Program-made: the position numbers and the translations under genes
Part shown: in pieces, positions 30,147 through 41,840 of the stretch
How the letters are laid out: every line of letters starts with the position of its first letter
How positions within the stretch are numbered: the stretch's first letter is position 1
From: Neurospora crassa OR74A
Taxonomy: Eukaryota > Ascomycota > Sordariomycetes > Sordariales > Sordariaceae
Assembly: GCF_000182925.2 (NCBI RefSeq)
Contig: NC_026504.1
Location: 4,960,001 to 5,024,000 of the forward strand
Reading direction: 5' to 3'
Length of the DNA: 64,000 bases
Notes under the pieces: generated by a model
Seen by the model: only the letters and a program-made list of their open reading frames with translations
What the model was told of the DNA's origin: nothing
Database searches by the model: none

Positions 30147-30345
30147 GTTTGGTGAAAGTCTGAAATGGAACGAACGACACAAAAGTGATAAATCGGTCGT
30201 CAGGCGTGTGAGAAGCGGGCCTAGCTGTTGAGTGAGTCGCATGTTGGGAAATGAGGGGTGGTTTAGTAATTCCTTTATGTATAAGGGAGGTACCACTTAT
30301 CCGAGTACAACAAGTCATTTTCCAGGTTAGCCTACCTACCACGTG

Positions 30346-31983
30346 CTACAAATACCATAATCCCGTGGAAATCTCAAACTCAAACCCGCCTTCTCCCTCG
30401 GACGCATCCAAAGCATACTCGTCCGGCTCATCCCAATACTCGCTATCCAACCCTCTCTCCCTCAACCACCCCTCTAACACCTCGACCTTCTCCTTTATCT
30501 CGTGATAGCGTATGGGACTGCCTGACAACATCCGCGCAAACATCAGTGGCGTTCTTCCTTCGTCGTCCCGCAACATCTTGGCGCCCCGCTCCAACAGGAG
30601 CTTGACCATGTCCGCATCTCCGCGACAAACGGCAGTATGCAGCACATAGTTTTGCAGCCAGACCATTTTCATTCGGTTCTCCGGGCTCGGCCCTCGAATA
30701 TAGTTGGCCGTATTGAGTACCTCGCGCAGGCCTCCTCCTCCTACTCCTCCCTCTTGATTGTCAGCGTCATCGAGCAGCCAAGCTAGAAGCTCTTTATTCC
30801 CCTTTTTCTGCACCGCGGGGAGTAGGATCTTGAGTCGGTCAAGTTTGGTGAGGGCGTCTCTGAGTGATGGTGGTGGTGGCGGCGTCGTCGCAGGCGTCGA
30901 CAACGCAAGAGTATACCGTATAGCTTCCACCACCAACCCTACCTCGCGCGGCCTGGATTTCCACGGCTCCAACGGGTCAATCCCCTGTCCCTCCACCAGA
31001 CTCACCAAGGTCTGTACCTTGCCCTCGTGCGTGTCCAGGTATCCCACCTCCTTGAATGCGTCCAGGAGAGTCTTGAGCGGCTGTAACTCGTGGCCCGTGC
31101 CGAGCAGTTTCCAGGCCCAAAAGCGCGGCACACGCCACCGCGTGCGAATCAGCACCGCTTCGACGTCGTGCGGCGGCGGGCGCTCGCTACCCAGATTCAA
31201 GGGTATCCAGTCACGGTACCAGGGGATAATCGACTTTTCTTTGGGTCTTGTGCTGTTATTGTTGTTGCTGGTCTCAGGCGGCGGTGGTGGTGGTGGTGGT
31301 GGTCCCCCCGAAGAAGCGAGCATCTTTACTAGCTCAAAGAATTGCTTCGTCGCCGAGCTACTAAGCGTGCCATGCATGGACCAGGTCGTTCTATCTGCCA
31401 TAACGAGAAAGAACTCCCTCAGAACGGCCGAGTCCGGGCCGGGGTGCAGCGGAGACAAGTGTGGTGGAAGCTCCGACGCCAACGAGGCGAAACTGGCCGC
31501 CAGATCACCCTTTCCCGTGGGGTCTGCGGGAATGGCGTGCAGCGCGGCAACCAAGTCCTCATGCACCTTATAGTCCAAGTGCGAGGGTATCGTTTGCGGA
31601 CCCAGCGCCAGCTTGAGCAAAGATATAAACGAAGGAAAAAGGCGTTGGCGGCTGGACTCGCAGAGGTCGAAGACGAAGTAGATGCGCGGCGGCTTGACAA
31701 AGGGCAGATCAGAGGTGAGGTCGCGCCAGTGGAATTCGACGCCGAGGGTATCCTTGACGTCGGGGGAGAAGGTGCGGGTTTTGTCGAAGCCATCGATGAG
31801 GACGAGGACTTTAGACGAGGATGAGGAATTGTCCTGTTCCTCAAAGGTCAGAACGTATGATGCCTTTTCATGGCTGCGGCTTTCGAGCAGGTCTGGAGTG
31901 CCCACGTAAAAGCAAAAGTGTGGTTGGCAGCTCAGTGCATCGCGGGTTTGCGGCACTACATCGAAAGTGGAAGGACAACCCAT
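30346..31983 (-). CDS. hypothetical protein with C-terminal ankyrin-like repeat, 545 aa
   Basis: Single exon. I choose ATG 31983 (GCPSTFDVVPQTRDALSC), giving an MGCxxT start that could be N-myristoylated; upstream in-frame codons have no ATG. The N-terminal half has no domain I can name: HFCFYVGTPDLLES, VLVLIDGFDKTRTFSPDVKD, PRIYFVFDLCESSRQRLFPS. The middle has a nine-proline run and an Asn run (about 31260-31300). Near the C-terminus VLHTAVCRGDADMVKLLLER followed by GAKMLRDDEGRTPLMFAR is an ankyrin-type pair. The tail is acidic. Function unknown; it sits next to a STAND-domain remnant and may be part of a self/non-self gene group, but that is only context. Confidence 0.75.
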   Translation of the reverse strand: MGCPSTFDVVPQTRDALSCQPHFCFYVGTPDLLESRSHEKASYVLTFEEQDNSSSSSKVLVLIDGFDKTRTFSPDVKDTLGVEFHWRDLTSDLPFVKPPRIYFVFDLCESSRQRLFPSFISLLKLALGPQTIPSHLDYKVHEDLVAALHAIPADPTGKGDLAASFASLASELPPHLSPLHPGPDSAVLREFFLVMADRTTWSMHGTLSSSATKQFFELVKMLASSGGPPPPPPPPPETSNNNNSTRPKEKSIIPWYRDWIPLNLGSERPPPHDVEAVLIRTRWRVPRFWAWKLLGTGHELQPLKTLLDAFKEVGYLDTHEGKVQTLVSLVEGQGIDPLEPWKSRPREVGLVVEAIRYTLALSTPATTPPPPPSLRDALTKLDRLKILLPAVQKKGNKELLAWLLDDADNQEGGVGGGGLREVLNTANYIRGPSPENRMKMVWLQNYVLHTAVCRGDADMVKLLLERGAKMLRDDEGRTPLMFARMLSGSPIRYHEIKEKVEVLEGWLRERGLDSEYWDEPDEYALDASEGEGGFEFEISTGLWYL

Positions 31984-33572
31984 TTTGCCGGCTTCAAAAG
32001 TGAAAGAAGGCAAACGTGGCAACCGACAGAGTCAAGATTCCCCAGGCTGTTTGTTTGGTTTGCGTAAAATGGTTGATGGTGACCATGTAATAGAGTCATG
32101 AGCATTCGCCAGCACATGTGTTTTTATATTCCACACCATGTGTGGGAGACCTCCTCACTGCCACACAATTGGTCTTGGCATGTGGAAATGCCGAGTACCT
32201 CTAGGCAGCAGTGTCGTCTTCGTTGGTTGTTGCAAGGTTGCAGCAAAGCCACCCCAGACTTTCACCGATCACAAAACCAGCCTAGTTTGTTGCTTAGTTT
32301 GATACCAAAATAAACCTTTCTCGACCCAAAGGGAAAGGCATCGAGGCTTCAAGCGCATAGACGAGAAGATCGTATTCGGGCGAGTAGTTGGGCTGACCCA
32401 GGGACTCGATGGTTTGCGGTAGAGGCGGCTTTGGATGAAAGATTTGAGGAAGTACGCCTTGCAGTCCGCCTGAGCTCACCATTCGAAAGTATACTAAAGA
32501 AAATCTGGGGACCGCCATTATACAGGTACGCGGATGTTAGGGTGATCACGCAAAGGAACTGGCCACGACAGTGACTTGGTTCATGACCTGAATGATGGAA
32601 GGCAAGAAGGGAAGTGGCCAGGGTGAAAATGACGGTCAATTGAATCCTATGCTATTACCTGCCAACACGTCACGGCCCTTCCGGGCCTTGTTCTTTCCTC
32701 CTCTTCGGCTCATTGAATGAGGTACCTGAAGTGACCGCCTTCTGCTGGCTTGGTATGGGTTGCTACTGGTTATAGATGACTTGGTTGACAGGAGGAGTGA
32801 GTTACTTTGGTAGAGATCTGACTTTGTTTTGGGTTCCGCGGTCCATTCGTGCTATGAAAGTCCAATTTGAATGTCCGAGTCTCAGTGATAGGGCCATACG
32901 GAAGGTCAACATCATTTCTGTCGGTCAGGGACTTAGAGTCATTCCCTATCCTTCAATTTACACTTGATGTGGTCTTAAGGGACTTGATAAATCATCTACC
33001 TCACGATACTCGTTCCATGCAGAGAAGAGCTGATGCAGTGTTTGAGTGTTATCCAGGTTTCGAAACCGGGTTTCATATAATATCTCTTTAATGCTAAGAA
33101 CTATAGTAAAATGTATAATCCCGGAAGAGTTATAACTGAGTTTTCGAGGTCTGGTAGGTCATCTCCGAGAGCAGCAACAGAGGCAGATAAATACATTGCC
33201 GCTGCATTCTGACTGAGGTGTACTAGTCCTGTTTTGCTGGCATTGCTCATGCTGCTGCGGACTTGCATGTATAATATGCAACAAAAGTTCAGCACGCCTC
33301 GATATTCTGAAAGGCCCGTATCTGCATAGGTACCTTATCTTCTACCTTTACCTTGCTTTTCCCCCTCTCTGGCCTCGATGATCCGTTTCTCTCTTCTGCA
33401 AAAGCGAGTCTACGGACCACATAGCATTGGCCTCACCACGTCATGGATAATATATAACTTGAACTACAGTGTCACTCCCTCGTCATCCACCATTTGACAA
33501 TCTTCTTCCCGTAGCGGATGATTTCCTACAAGCACAAACTGCCACGACCTACTTCACCGACAATCATCCGTC
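31984..33572. other. intergenic with dispersed repeat copy
   Basis: No convincing gene. Contains the module 1 repeat copy at 32747-32862 and a somewhat AT-rich stretch around 32930-33330. Confidence 0.45.
32747..32862. repeat. dispersed repeat, module 1 copy
   Basis: Matches 27478-27595 in the same orientation, with scattered substitutions (for example GGTTATAGATGACTTGG versus CCTATAGATGACTTGG). Module 2 is absent here. Confidence 0.65.
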
Positions 33573-34187
33573 ATGTTCTGTGGTCTTCCCATACCATTCC
33601 GGTCCCGATCGGGGCACAACGCCAGCGCCATGGAGCCACGGGAGAGGATCAAGCTACGAAAGAAGCAAAAGAAGGCACGACTAGCCTCGAGTGACCAGTT
33701 TCAGTACCAGGGAAAACCCCCCAAGGGCCCTGCAAGGGCATGCAACAGTAGTAAGAGCCCGAAAACTGTTAGTAACCAGACCCCATCAATCACCTCGATA
33801 GCTACTAGGACGATAGGTACTAGCAGTTACTAACAAAGAAATCGCCAGATCACGCCTGAGAATGGCCCGCCGCGTCCTTCACATTCCCACTCCCGGCTCA
33901 CGCCTAGAGGTACCATGGTAAAAAAAGACGCGCCAGAAAAGAAGAAAGATCTTCAACCTGATGACCGTTCTGCTACTACTACCGCTGCCGAGGCAACAGA
34001 GGCTCAACAGCCCACAAAAGCTTCCACAACGCCCAACATGGGGAAACCCCGAATGATGACACCGACACCGAGAATAAGGAGCGTAATAGTACGAAGCCGC
34101 ACAGCGACCAGTCCCAGATACAGGTACCGCCATTACGTCGTGCGGAAGCCGTCGGTATCGAGTACATTTGAGCGAAAAACGACATAG
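33573..34187 (+). CDS. small basic low-complexity protein, two exons
   Basis: Exon 1 33573-33767 and exon 2 33849-34187 join in phase across an 81-nt intron with donor GTTAGT, branch TTACTAAC and acceptor CCAG. The result is 177 residues from ATG 33573, or 158 from ATG 33630 (EPRERIKLRKKQKKARLASS), the latter giving a cleaner Lys/Arg-rich start. The rest is Ser/Thr/Pro/Lys-rich and ends SRTATSPRYRYRHYVVRKPS. No domain, signal peptide or membrane segment; probably disordered, and the basic stretches could bind nucleic acid or act as nuclear signals. The excellent splice signals are the main support. Confidence 0.5.
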
Positions 34188-36065
34188 TGTCCCCTCTTCT
34201 ATTTCTTTCCTGAGCATTATTCCCCGAGTCCGATTCCTGTTCTTTTACTTGCGACGAGCGCGCTGGAACAAAAGCTGGTAGAAACGTCCATCCATCCACC
34301 TTGGTACATATATCTTCCATGTTTCCAGCGTGGGAGTGTTCAAGGGCAAGGAAGGAGGAGTATGCGAGACAAGACCAAAAACATTTGAGGAACAAGCTAC
34401 GACATGTCAGATGCTCTCACGAATACGCCCCTCCCCATCCCGTCCTTTCCGAACCCAGGTTACTAGGATTCCACTTGGCACACTTGGACTCGAGAATGAC
34501 GCCTTGGAAGGTGCAAGGAGAAGAGGAAGGGAGAAGCGAGCATACAAAGGAGAAAATAAAGTAAAGCAAGAGCGGAAGCGGAAAGGAATATGAAGGACTT
34601 TTTTACCCGTAAGCTCCGTCATGACGGAATCCGGTTTTCGGTATGGTATCGTGTATGGTTTCTATGGGGAGCACGCGTGGGCAGAGATGGTCGTTATCGA
34701 GTTTGCGATTGCAGACTTAGAAGTACAACGGACATGCAGAGTCGAATCTATGGTTTTTTTATTAATTCCCATTGCACCCTTTGCTACCTCTACGTTCTGA
34801 ATGTCGGGAACGACGGTATATACCTAGAGGTACCTTTCAATCAACTGGCCAAAGGTTCTTCTCAGGACGTTGTCATCAATGTGACTATTCGTCATGCGAA
34901 ATGAAGACATTTTGCAGTGACTTTATTATGTCAGCAGAAACACCAGAGGTTTGTTAAACTCCAGTCGACGTAATCGAATGTATTCAGACAAGAACGCTAC
35001 CTTCCTCAACTTACAAATGGTAGCTTTCATGTCTAGGTAAGAGGACGAGGATAGAGCGGAGGTAAAAGAAGGGTACCTAGTAAATAGTACTGGCAGAAAT
35101 GGCAAACGAGAAAATGGTTGCAGCGCTACTAATCTTTCCGTTGTATCCCAGGGATGTCAAGTAGTTGTGAGTTACTTCACTCGAAATGATGCAATTCTTT
35201 CTCTGAAGAATATCACACTTGATCCATGGTTGAACATTGTCTATCAAATCAATGCCTCTCAGTCTTTGTCCATCGCCCTTTGGTTTTTATTCTGCGAACC
35301 TCCTGTCCCTTATAGCCTTGTTTATGGAATTGTTTGAAGTCAACCTTCCTTTTCTATTCCTTTTCAGTATCGTCCGTAGAACTGTAACAACCAAAGTCAA
35401 AGTAAAGTGACGCCAACATAGGTAAGTAACTTTTCATCTTCCCTTTAACCATGTCCCATTTATCGGTGAAATACATTTTTTTCATCATTCGTTCCTGACC
35501 CCTTTGGGAAGCGCCACCCACGGTAAACACCACGCAAAACGACAATAAAAGTCAAAATACCGTAAAGGGCACCCTCATCCTGCCACCGAAACGGGCCAGA
35601 AAGAGGTGTATTAAAGAGAAACATCGAACTAGAAGGGAAAATGTTCAAATAAGCGAATTTTCAGTAAACCCATTCATCATCAGAAAAAAAAAAAATGGCT
35701 CCGTAGCTCCCTAACCCCGTCCGACTCGACTAACCAGCCAAACCAAGTGGTAATCATTGGCGTAATCAACAATCAATCAAGGCAATCCCAACCAAGCCAT
35801 CTTTGTCCGAGCATGACCATCCCGATTCCTCTTTTTAGCTGACCACATCAACTTTTGATAGTTCAATCCAGTCATTGTCGACAACGCCAAAGACTCAGGT
35901 GATAGTATAAAAATCATTAACGCGACACGCTTTCCATCCAGCCATCCAGCCATCCGTCCATCCATCCATCCATCCATCCAAAGCCAAGTATGTTGCAGGA
36001 GACTCTTAGGCAGTAGTATCCATTGGACCACCAGAAAAAGAAGCAAAGCACTGGCGGCAGGGACA
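34188..36065. other. intergenic, 1.9 kb
   Basis: No gene recognised. Includes a (CATC)n tract near 35938-35981 and short TACCTAGAGGTACC words (34820-34835). Probably contains the 3' UTR of the GATA factor. Confidence 0.45.
35938..35981. repeat. (CATC)n microsatellite
   Basis: Repeated CATC(C) units downstream of the GATA factor stop codon, about 80 bp beyond it. Confidence 0.85.
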
Positions 36066-37417
36066 CTATGACTCCGCCTTGGGAGCTTCTTCCACGGGGG
36101 CGGTGGTGGGAGGCTCAGAGGCCTCAGTCTCCGGTGCGGCAGGCTCTTCGGTGGGAGCAGACTCTGGCGCGGCGGGGGTCGGCTCGGGAACAACAGAATC
36201 GGCTTCCGGGGCCGGGGCCGGGGCTGAAGCCTCAGTGGGCTCGCTAACGGGCGCAGGCTCTGGCTCTTGGGCTTGTTCTTGGACGGGTTCGGGCGCGGGT
36301 GCCGGAGCCTGCTCGGGTGCTGCCTCGGGTGCTGGCGCAGGGGCAGGGGTGGCTTCGTCGATGGCCATAGGGGTGGGAATTGGCTGCTCTGCAGGTGCTG
36401 GCTGCTGCTGTTCCGGCTGCTGTGGCTCAACAACTTCTGCATAGGGCTCGGTCTTGACGTTTTCGTCCAAGCGGATCTTCTTGTGGCGTCCATTATCCTG
36501 AGATTCGAGAGCATCCTTGACGTCCTTGAGCTCAACCTCGAGCTCATCAAGGCGTCTCTTGAGCATATTCTCCCTCCTGTGGCTTTCCTCCAGTTCCTTT
36601 TGCAGCTGCTGATGAGCTTCGCCCATGGCATCGATCTGGGCGCGAAGCTGCGCTTCAAGCTTGCCGGGCTCTGAAGCTTGTCGAATGTTCTCTTCCGTCT
36701 CGAGTTGGTGAAGGCGACCGCGGTAGAGCTCTTGGATGACCTCCAACTCGCTGACTCGGGTCTTCAGGCTGGCATTGGCAGCGAGGAGCTGCTCGTGGGT
36801 TTGTGGCATGTGCTCGCCATTCATGGGCGATGGGGCTCGGCCGGGAGAGGCAGTCGGGACGCCAAATCCGGGAATCTGTTGGGCTTGAAATTGGTACTCT
36901 AGGCTGTGATCAATGGGAATGTGCGGATTGTATACGTTGGGGGTGCCGGTCCGCGAAACGGGCGAGTTATCGTCGACGGGGTGGCCATTGATGGACTTCT
37001 GGGATGCTCTTCGGGCAGCAGCGGCAGGGTTGTTGGGATCCATCATGCCTACTCCTCCGTTCATGTCGGCGGTGGCAGCTAGGTTCTGCTGCTGCTGCTG
37101 TTGTTGTTGCTGCTGTTGCTGGGCACACACAGTTAGTTTACTGACTGAAGCTTGCCGAGGTCGGACGGATATGAACGGCTTGCCTTTTTCTGCTTGGCCA
37201 AGTCAGGGCGCATGGTCTTGACGCGGTTGCGACTCTTGATGACATCGGTCTTTAGGGAGATTGGGCGTGGACGGCCATGCAGCTTGAGGAAGAGACCACA
37301 GGCATTGCAGAGGACCTGGCCCATCTCGTCGCGGCGCCATAGCGGCGTTGTCGAGGTCGCGCAGTTCTGGCACGTGGGCTGTGTGGTTTCGCGATCATGG
37401 TTAGCCATTGTCGCCAT
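36066..37417 (-). CDS. asd-4: GATA zinc-finger transcription factor with coiled coil (ASD-4/AreB type), 428 aa
   Basis: Exon 1 37417-37184, exon 2 37118-36066. GATA finger at residues ~16-40: CQNC, 17 residues, CNAC ([20 protein letters not shown]), the type IVa fungal spacing. [18 protein letters not shown] follows as the basic tail. Then a poly-Gln run, [19 protein letters not shown], and a long heptad coiled coil (~residues 175-260, [20 protein letters not shown] to [20 protein letters not shown]), and a Pro/Ala/Glu-rich tail. One GATA finger plus C-terminal coiled coil is the AreB/NreB/Dal80-like repressor layout; Neurospora ASD-4, needed for ascus development, has this form. Binds GATA motifs in the nucleus. 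The only workable intron is GC-AG (37183-37119, 65 nt, ACTAAC branch site); the GT option would be 23 nt. Confidence 0.88.
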
Positions 37418-37948
37418 GTTTGCTGTTGTTGGCGGTGGTGGTGGTGGTGGTGGTGGTGCAGGTGCGCTGTCGGATAAGAGATGGGAACCTCAATGGTATC
37501 GAGAGGGAGAGATAGAAGGCCGATTAGATGCTGGCGATAAGCCAACCTTGATAAATAAATGCGGGAATGGAGTGGAAGCTGGTGAATGAGATAGAACGTG
37601 GAGGGATGTCGATAAGAACGAAGCACGGAAATGATAAGGAAATTTTTTGACGGGGCCGCTTCCAGGTTTGGGGCGCTGCAGCCCAGTGGGTTACCACCAA
37701 AGAAGTGGGCTGTTGCGATAACAACCCGGTCGGGCCATGGAGGGGCTTAGATAAGCAGCCAGAATTCCACCAAAACCCGGCTCTATGGCCAATGGCAATC
37801 GTTGCCATTCTCAGCAAACCCGTGGCCTTGGCTTTTCGTGACGTTGATCCATTGCCAACCGCCCGATTGTGTCGCAAGACGCGACTGGGATAATGCGATA
37901 CGCGATAAGGGGGACAGATACAACAACACCAATATGGAGTAGACTTAC

Positions 37949-38436
37949 CAAGTTGCCTCCTGGACCTGGATGCGAGCTGGCAGCTGGAGAGGTGCCTGGA
38001 GGAATCATGGGAGGAGCGGCCATGGTCATGGGCCTGCCATCCATTGCAATGTCAGCAAAGTTGGCGCATCGCGGTTACGTGTCAAGCAGAGCCACCAATG
38101 CCAATGCGCCTTGTACCACTGCTTCTTCTTCGGCATCTGTGAACCCAATTGACTGAAAACTAACCTAGGCTGTGGTGATGTGACTGTCGCCGGCGTATTG
38201 TTGTTGTTGTTGTTATTGTTATTGTTGTTGTTGGTGGTGACGGTGGTCGTGGTGGTCGTGGTGGTGGTAGTGGCAATGGATGCGATACCGGGCAACATAT
38301 GCGACATGTTTTGAGGCACCGAGGCCTGGGTCGACGTCGAGCTCGGTCGGGATATGGGTTCGGGTTCAAGCGTGGTCGGCACTGGCAAGGATGGCGATGC
38401 CGCCGCGGGCTGCTGTTGCGTCGTGGGATCCTCCAT
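37949..38436 (-). other. possible upstream exons of the GATA gene
   Basis: Exon-like segments 38436-38165 and 38033-37949 join in frame across a 131-nt intron with good sites (GTTAGT, GCTGAC branch, GGCAG). They encode EDPTTQQQPAAASPSLPVPT...SHMLPGIASIATTTTT, a Thr run, an Asn run and PMTMAAPPMIPPGTSPAASS...GPGGNL, ending at a strong GTAAGT donor. The Asn/Thr-rich, disordered style fits a transcription-factor N-terminus and AreB genes are known for alternative 5' exons. However, I found no acceptor upstream of the finger whose phase fits, so the link to the GATA finger exon is unproven. Confidence 0.4.
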
Positions 38437-40098
38437 TATGACGGCTTGAACCGGAGGCAGCTCCAACTCGGTGGGTGGTGTAAATGATGTTGGATATTGC
38501 GGATGAATAAGGGGAAGAAGGCCCGGAGATCGAGTCGAAGCCAGCTTGACTTTCACGGCGGTTGAAGGCGGCGTCGGTGCCAATTGACCCACTCGTGGTG
38601 GATGCGAGCGAGACCGTGGGCCCGTGACCGGGATTGCCAACTTCGGGATCGAGACTGCGCAGGCGGAGGGAGGTGCGGGTGTGTGGTGGTCGAGGTCAAC
38701 GTCCCAGAAATGACGTCTGTGCTTATGATGAATTCGATTTGTTTCTTTTCCTTTTCTCTTCTTCTCAAGGATAGACAACGACAATTGCCGTCGATCTTGG
38801 CAAAGGTCACAAGAAGCAGCGATACCTGAAGGTCTTGGGGTTCGGGATAAAGACCGACGCCAGGGATACGAAGGGGAAATCGAAGGGAGTAGTGTAGAAT
38901 GTCGCGGGGCCGAAGAAGAAAAAGAAGGGGAAGATGTTGCAGGGACGGAAGGAGTTCTGATTCTTGGCGACACAAAACCGAACCTACCCCTTTCTGACGG
39001 AAAACGTTGATGGATTTCGAAACCTCGTGCACGGAATGCTGTAATCCGTGGCGTACCACAGTGCAGATTGTGCTTGCCCGATCATGATGACCACAGCGCG
39101 CCAGGGTCGTCAGATCTTTGCAGGTTCTCATTGGGCGAACCTGGGATGATTTCTTGGTTCTTCAGCTGGAAAACCAACGACGAACGTTATCCAGCCTTAC
39201 CGCGACTTTATCACGGCGAACCTGAAAATTGCTGCTGTTAAGTTCGTCAACTTTGACTCGGGCGGGATTCGATGCTTCACCATCAATTACTTCAGCGTAT
39301 CTTGAACACCTTGGTGAGATTTTACCGACGGTACAGGTGTCAACAATGGCCCTGCTGGGAGTATACAAATCACGTTGAGACCCCAGCAAGTCAAAACGCT
39401 CTTGTCGCCAATCCCACCATGGCATATCAAGACCTTTTGATGTCGCCAGCACGTGTGATTTCTTGTTGATGTTCCGTGCCGTGCCGTGCAAGCCCCTGTC
39501 ATGATAAGCTAGTATGTAGATAAGATAACATCTACAACCTGGGGGGAAAAAACAGCTGAAAGGAGCAGATGGCCAAGAGTACTTGGATAGACTCGTTGCG
39601 AAGTACAGCAGGACAGTAATGACAGAACCAAACTTCCACCTCGCTGAGATTTGAAATAACTGAATCCGGTCGTTTTCTTATATTTGCTCCTTTTTTATGC
39701 TGTTGTCGTCCTCAATGAAAATACCAGGTTCCAAAAGTTACAACTTCCATGCAAGTGGAAGTTCCAGTTATCAGATAAGGAGCTGCCCCTGCATCTGCCA
39801 GCTGGCCGCTGATCCTGTCGCGCTTCTGCAGCCGGAACTCAACCTGCAAGAAGCGCCGCGCCCCCACTCTTACCAGCTGCGGCAGGCTTGTGTTCCAAAA
39901 ATTTCCATCCGTGCAGCGCGATTCGGCTGGCCATCTTGCCATACAATCCCTTCAACAAGCCATTTATCAAATCCAACCACCAGACCCAAGTCGCTCGCCC
40001 TGATATCGTGACCTGTCGCACAACCTCAATCGAGACCTCTGATTATTCATAAACATCAACAGCCCACAAGAGCCCCGAGAAACACATTTACAGCCAAA
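38437..40098. promoter_or_regulatory. divergent intergenic region, GATA factor / KRR1
   Basis: About 1.6 kb between divergent genes. The GATA-side half is GC-rich and is probably 5' UTR and promoter. No frame here has domain content that I recognise. Confidence 0.45.
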
Positions 40099-41186
<1,088 letters not shown>

Positions 41187-41840
41187 GCTGGTACAAGTGG
41201 TGCAATCCAAAATATGGGGGCGGTGGAGGTGGAAATGGAGTTGAGGAAGACGATGATGAAGAGAAAGAGAAAGGATCCTGGAATCCCATGATACCCATAC
41301 TTCAGCAGACGATTGAGATTTCTCCTGCTTCGGGATCCAAGGGTGATCTGGTTGCTAAATTTCACCAAAAGCCTTTGTCAAATGTGTTATCAAAAACAAT
41401 GACTTGTCCAGAAAAGATGTCGGTTCTTGAATCTGTCGACATTTCGAAACCCAAGGCCGAAACAAAACCCGATGACGATCGCGAATAAAGCCCGATGTGG
41501 CAGACCCGCACCACAACCGGGCTGCTCCACCCCGGCGGATCGCAAACCAGGGGCATCACAAGGCGGGCCGAGGCAGTTGCATCATTGGAGCGGGATCCGG
41601 CAACGAATGCGGGGGAGAGTGGGGGCGGCCATTGGTCGGTGGCAGGGTTGGTGGGAGAGGCTCAATGACAGAGTGACAACACCCCTTTCCCCGGGTCCAA
41701 TTGATAACAAATCTGGCCGATGTCGCAACTGATTTAAACTTGATGACCCTTTCCTTCTTTCACTTCTTGAACATACTTCAACACTCATCCAGTGGATTGG
41801 CCTCGGTAAAACACAACCCACACATAAACACAACGCCAAG
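41187..41840. other. intergenic, KRR1 to MDR gene
   Basis: 3' flank of KRR1 and promoter of the MDR oxidoreductase. No gene recognised. Confidence 0.45.

Noticed and set aside
36079-36902. Gly/Ala/Ser-rich and other plus-strand frames over the GATA factor
   Set aside because: Antisense shadows of the Pro/Ala/Glu-rich tail and coiled coil.
37119-37141. GT-AG intron of 23 nt in the GATA gene
   Set aside because: Far below the shortest intron seen elsewhere in this window (58 nt) and unlikely to be spliceable; the 65-nt GC-AG intron with a branch site is preferred.
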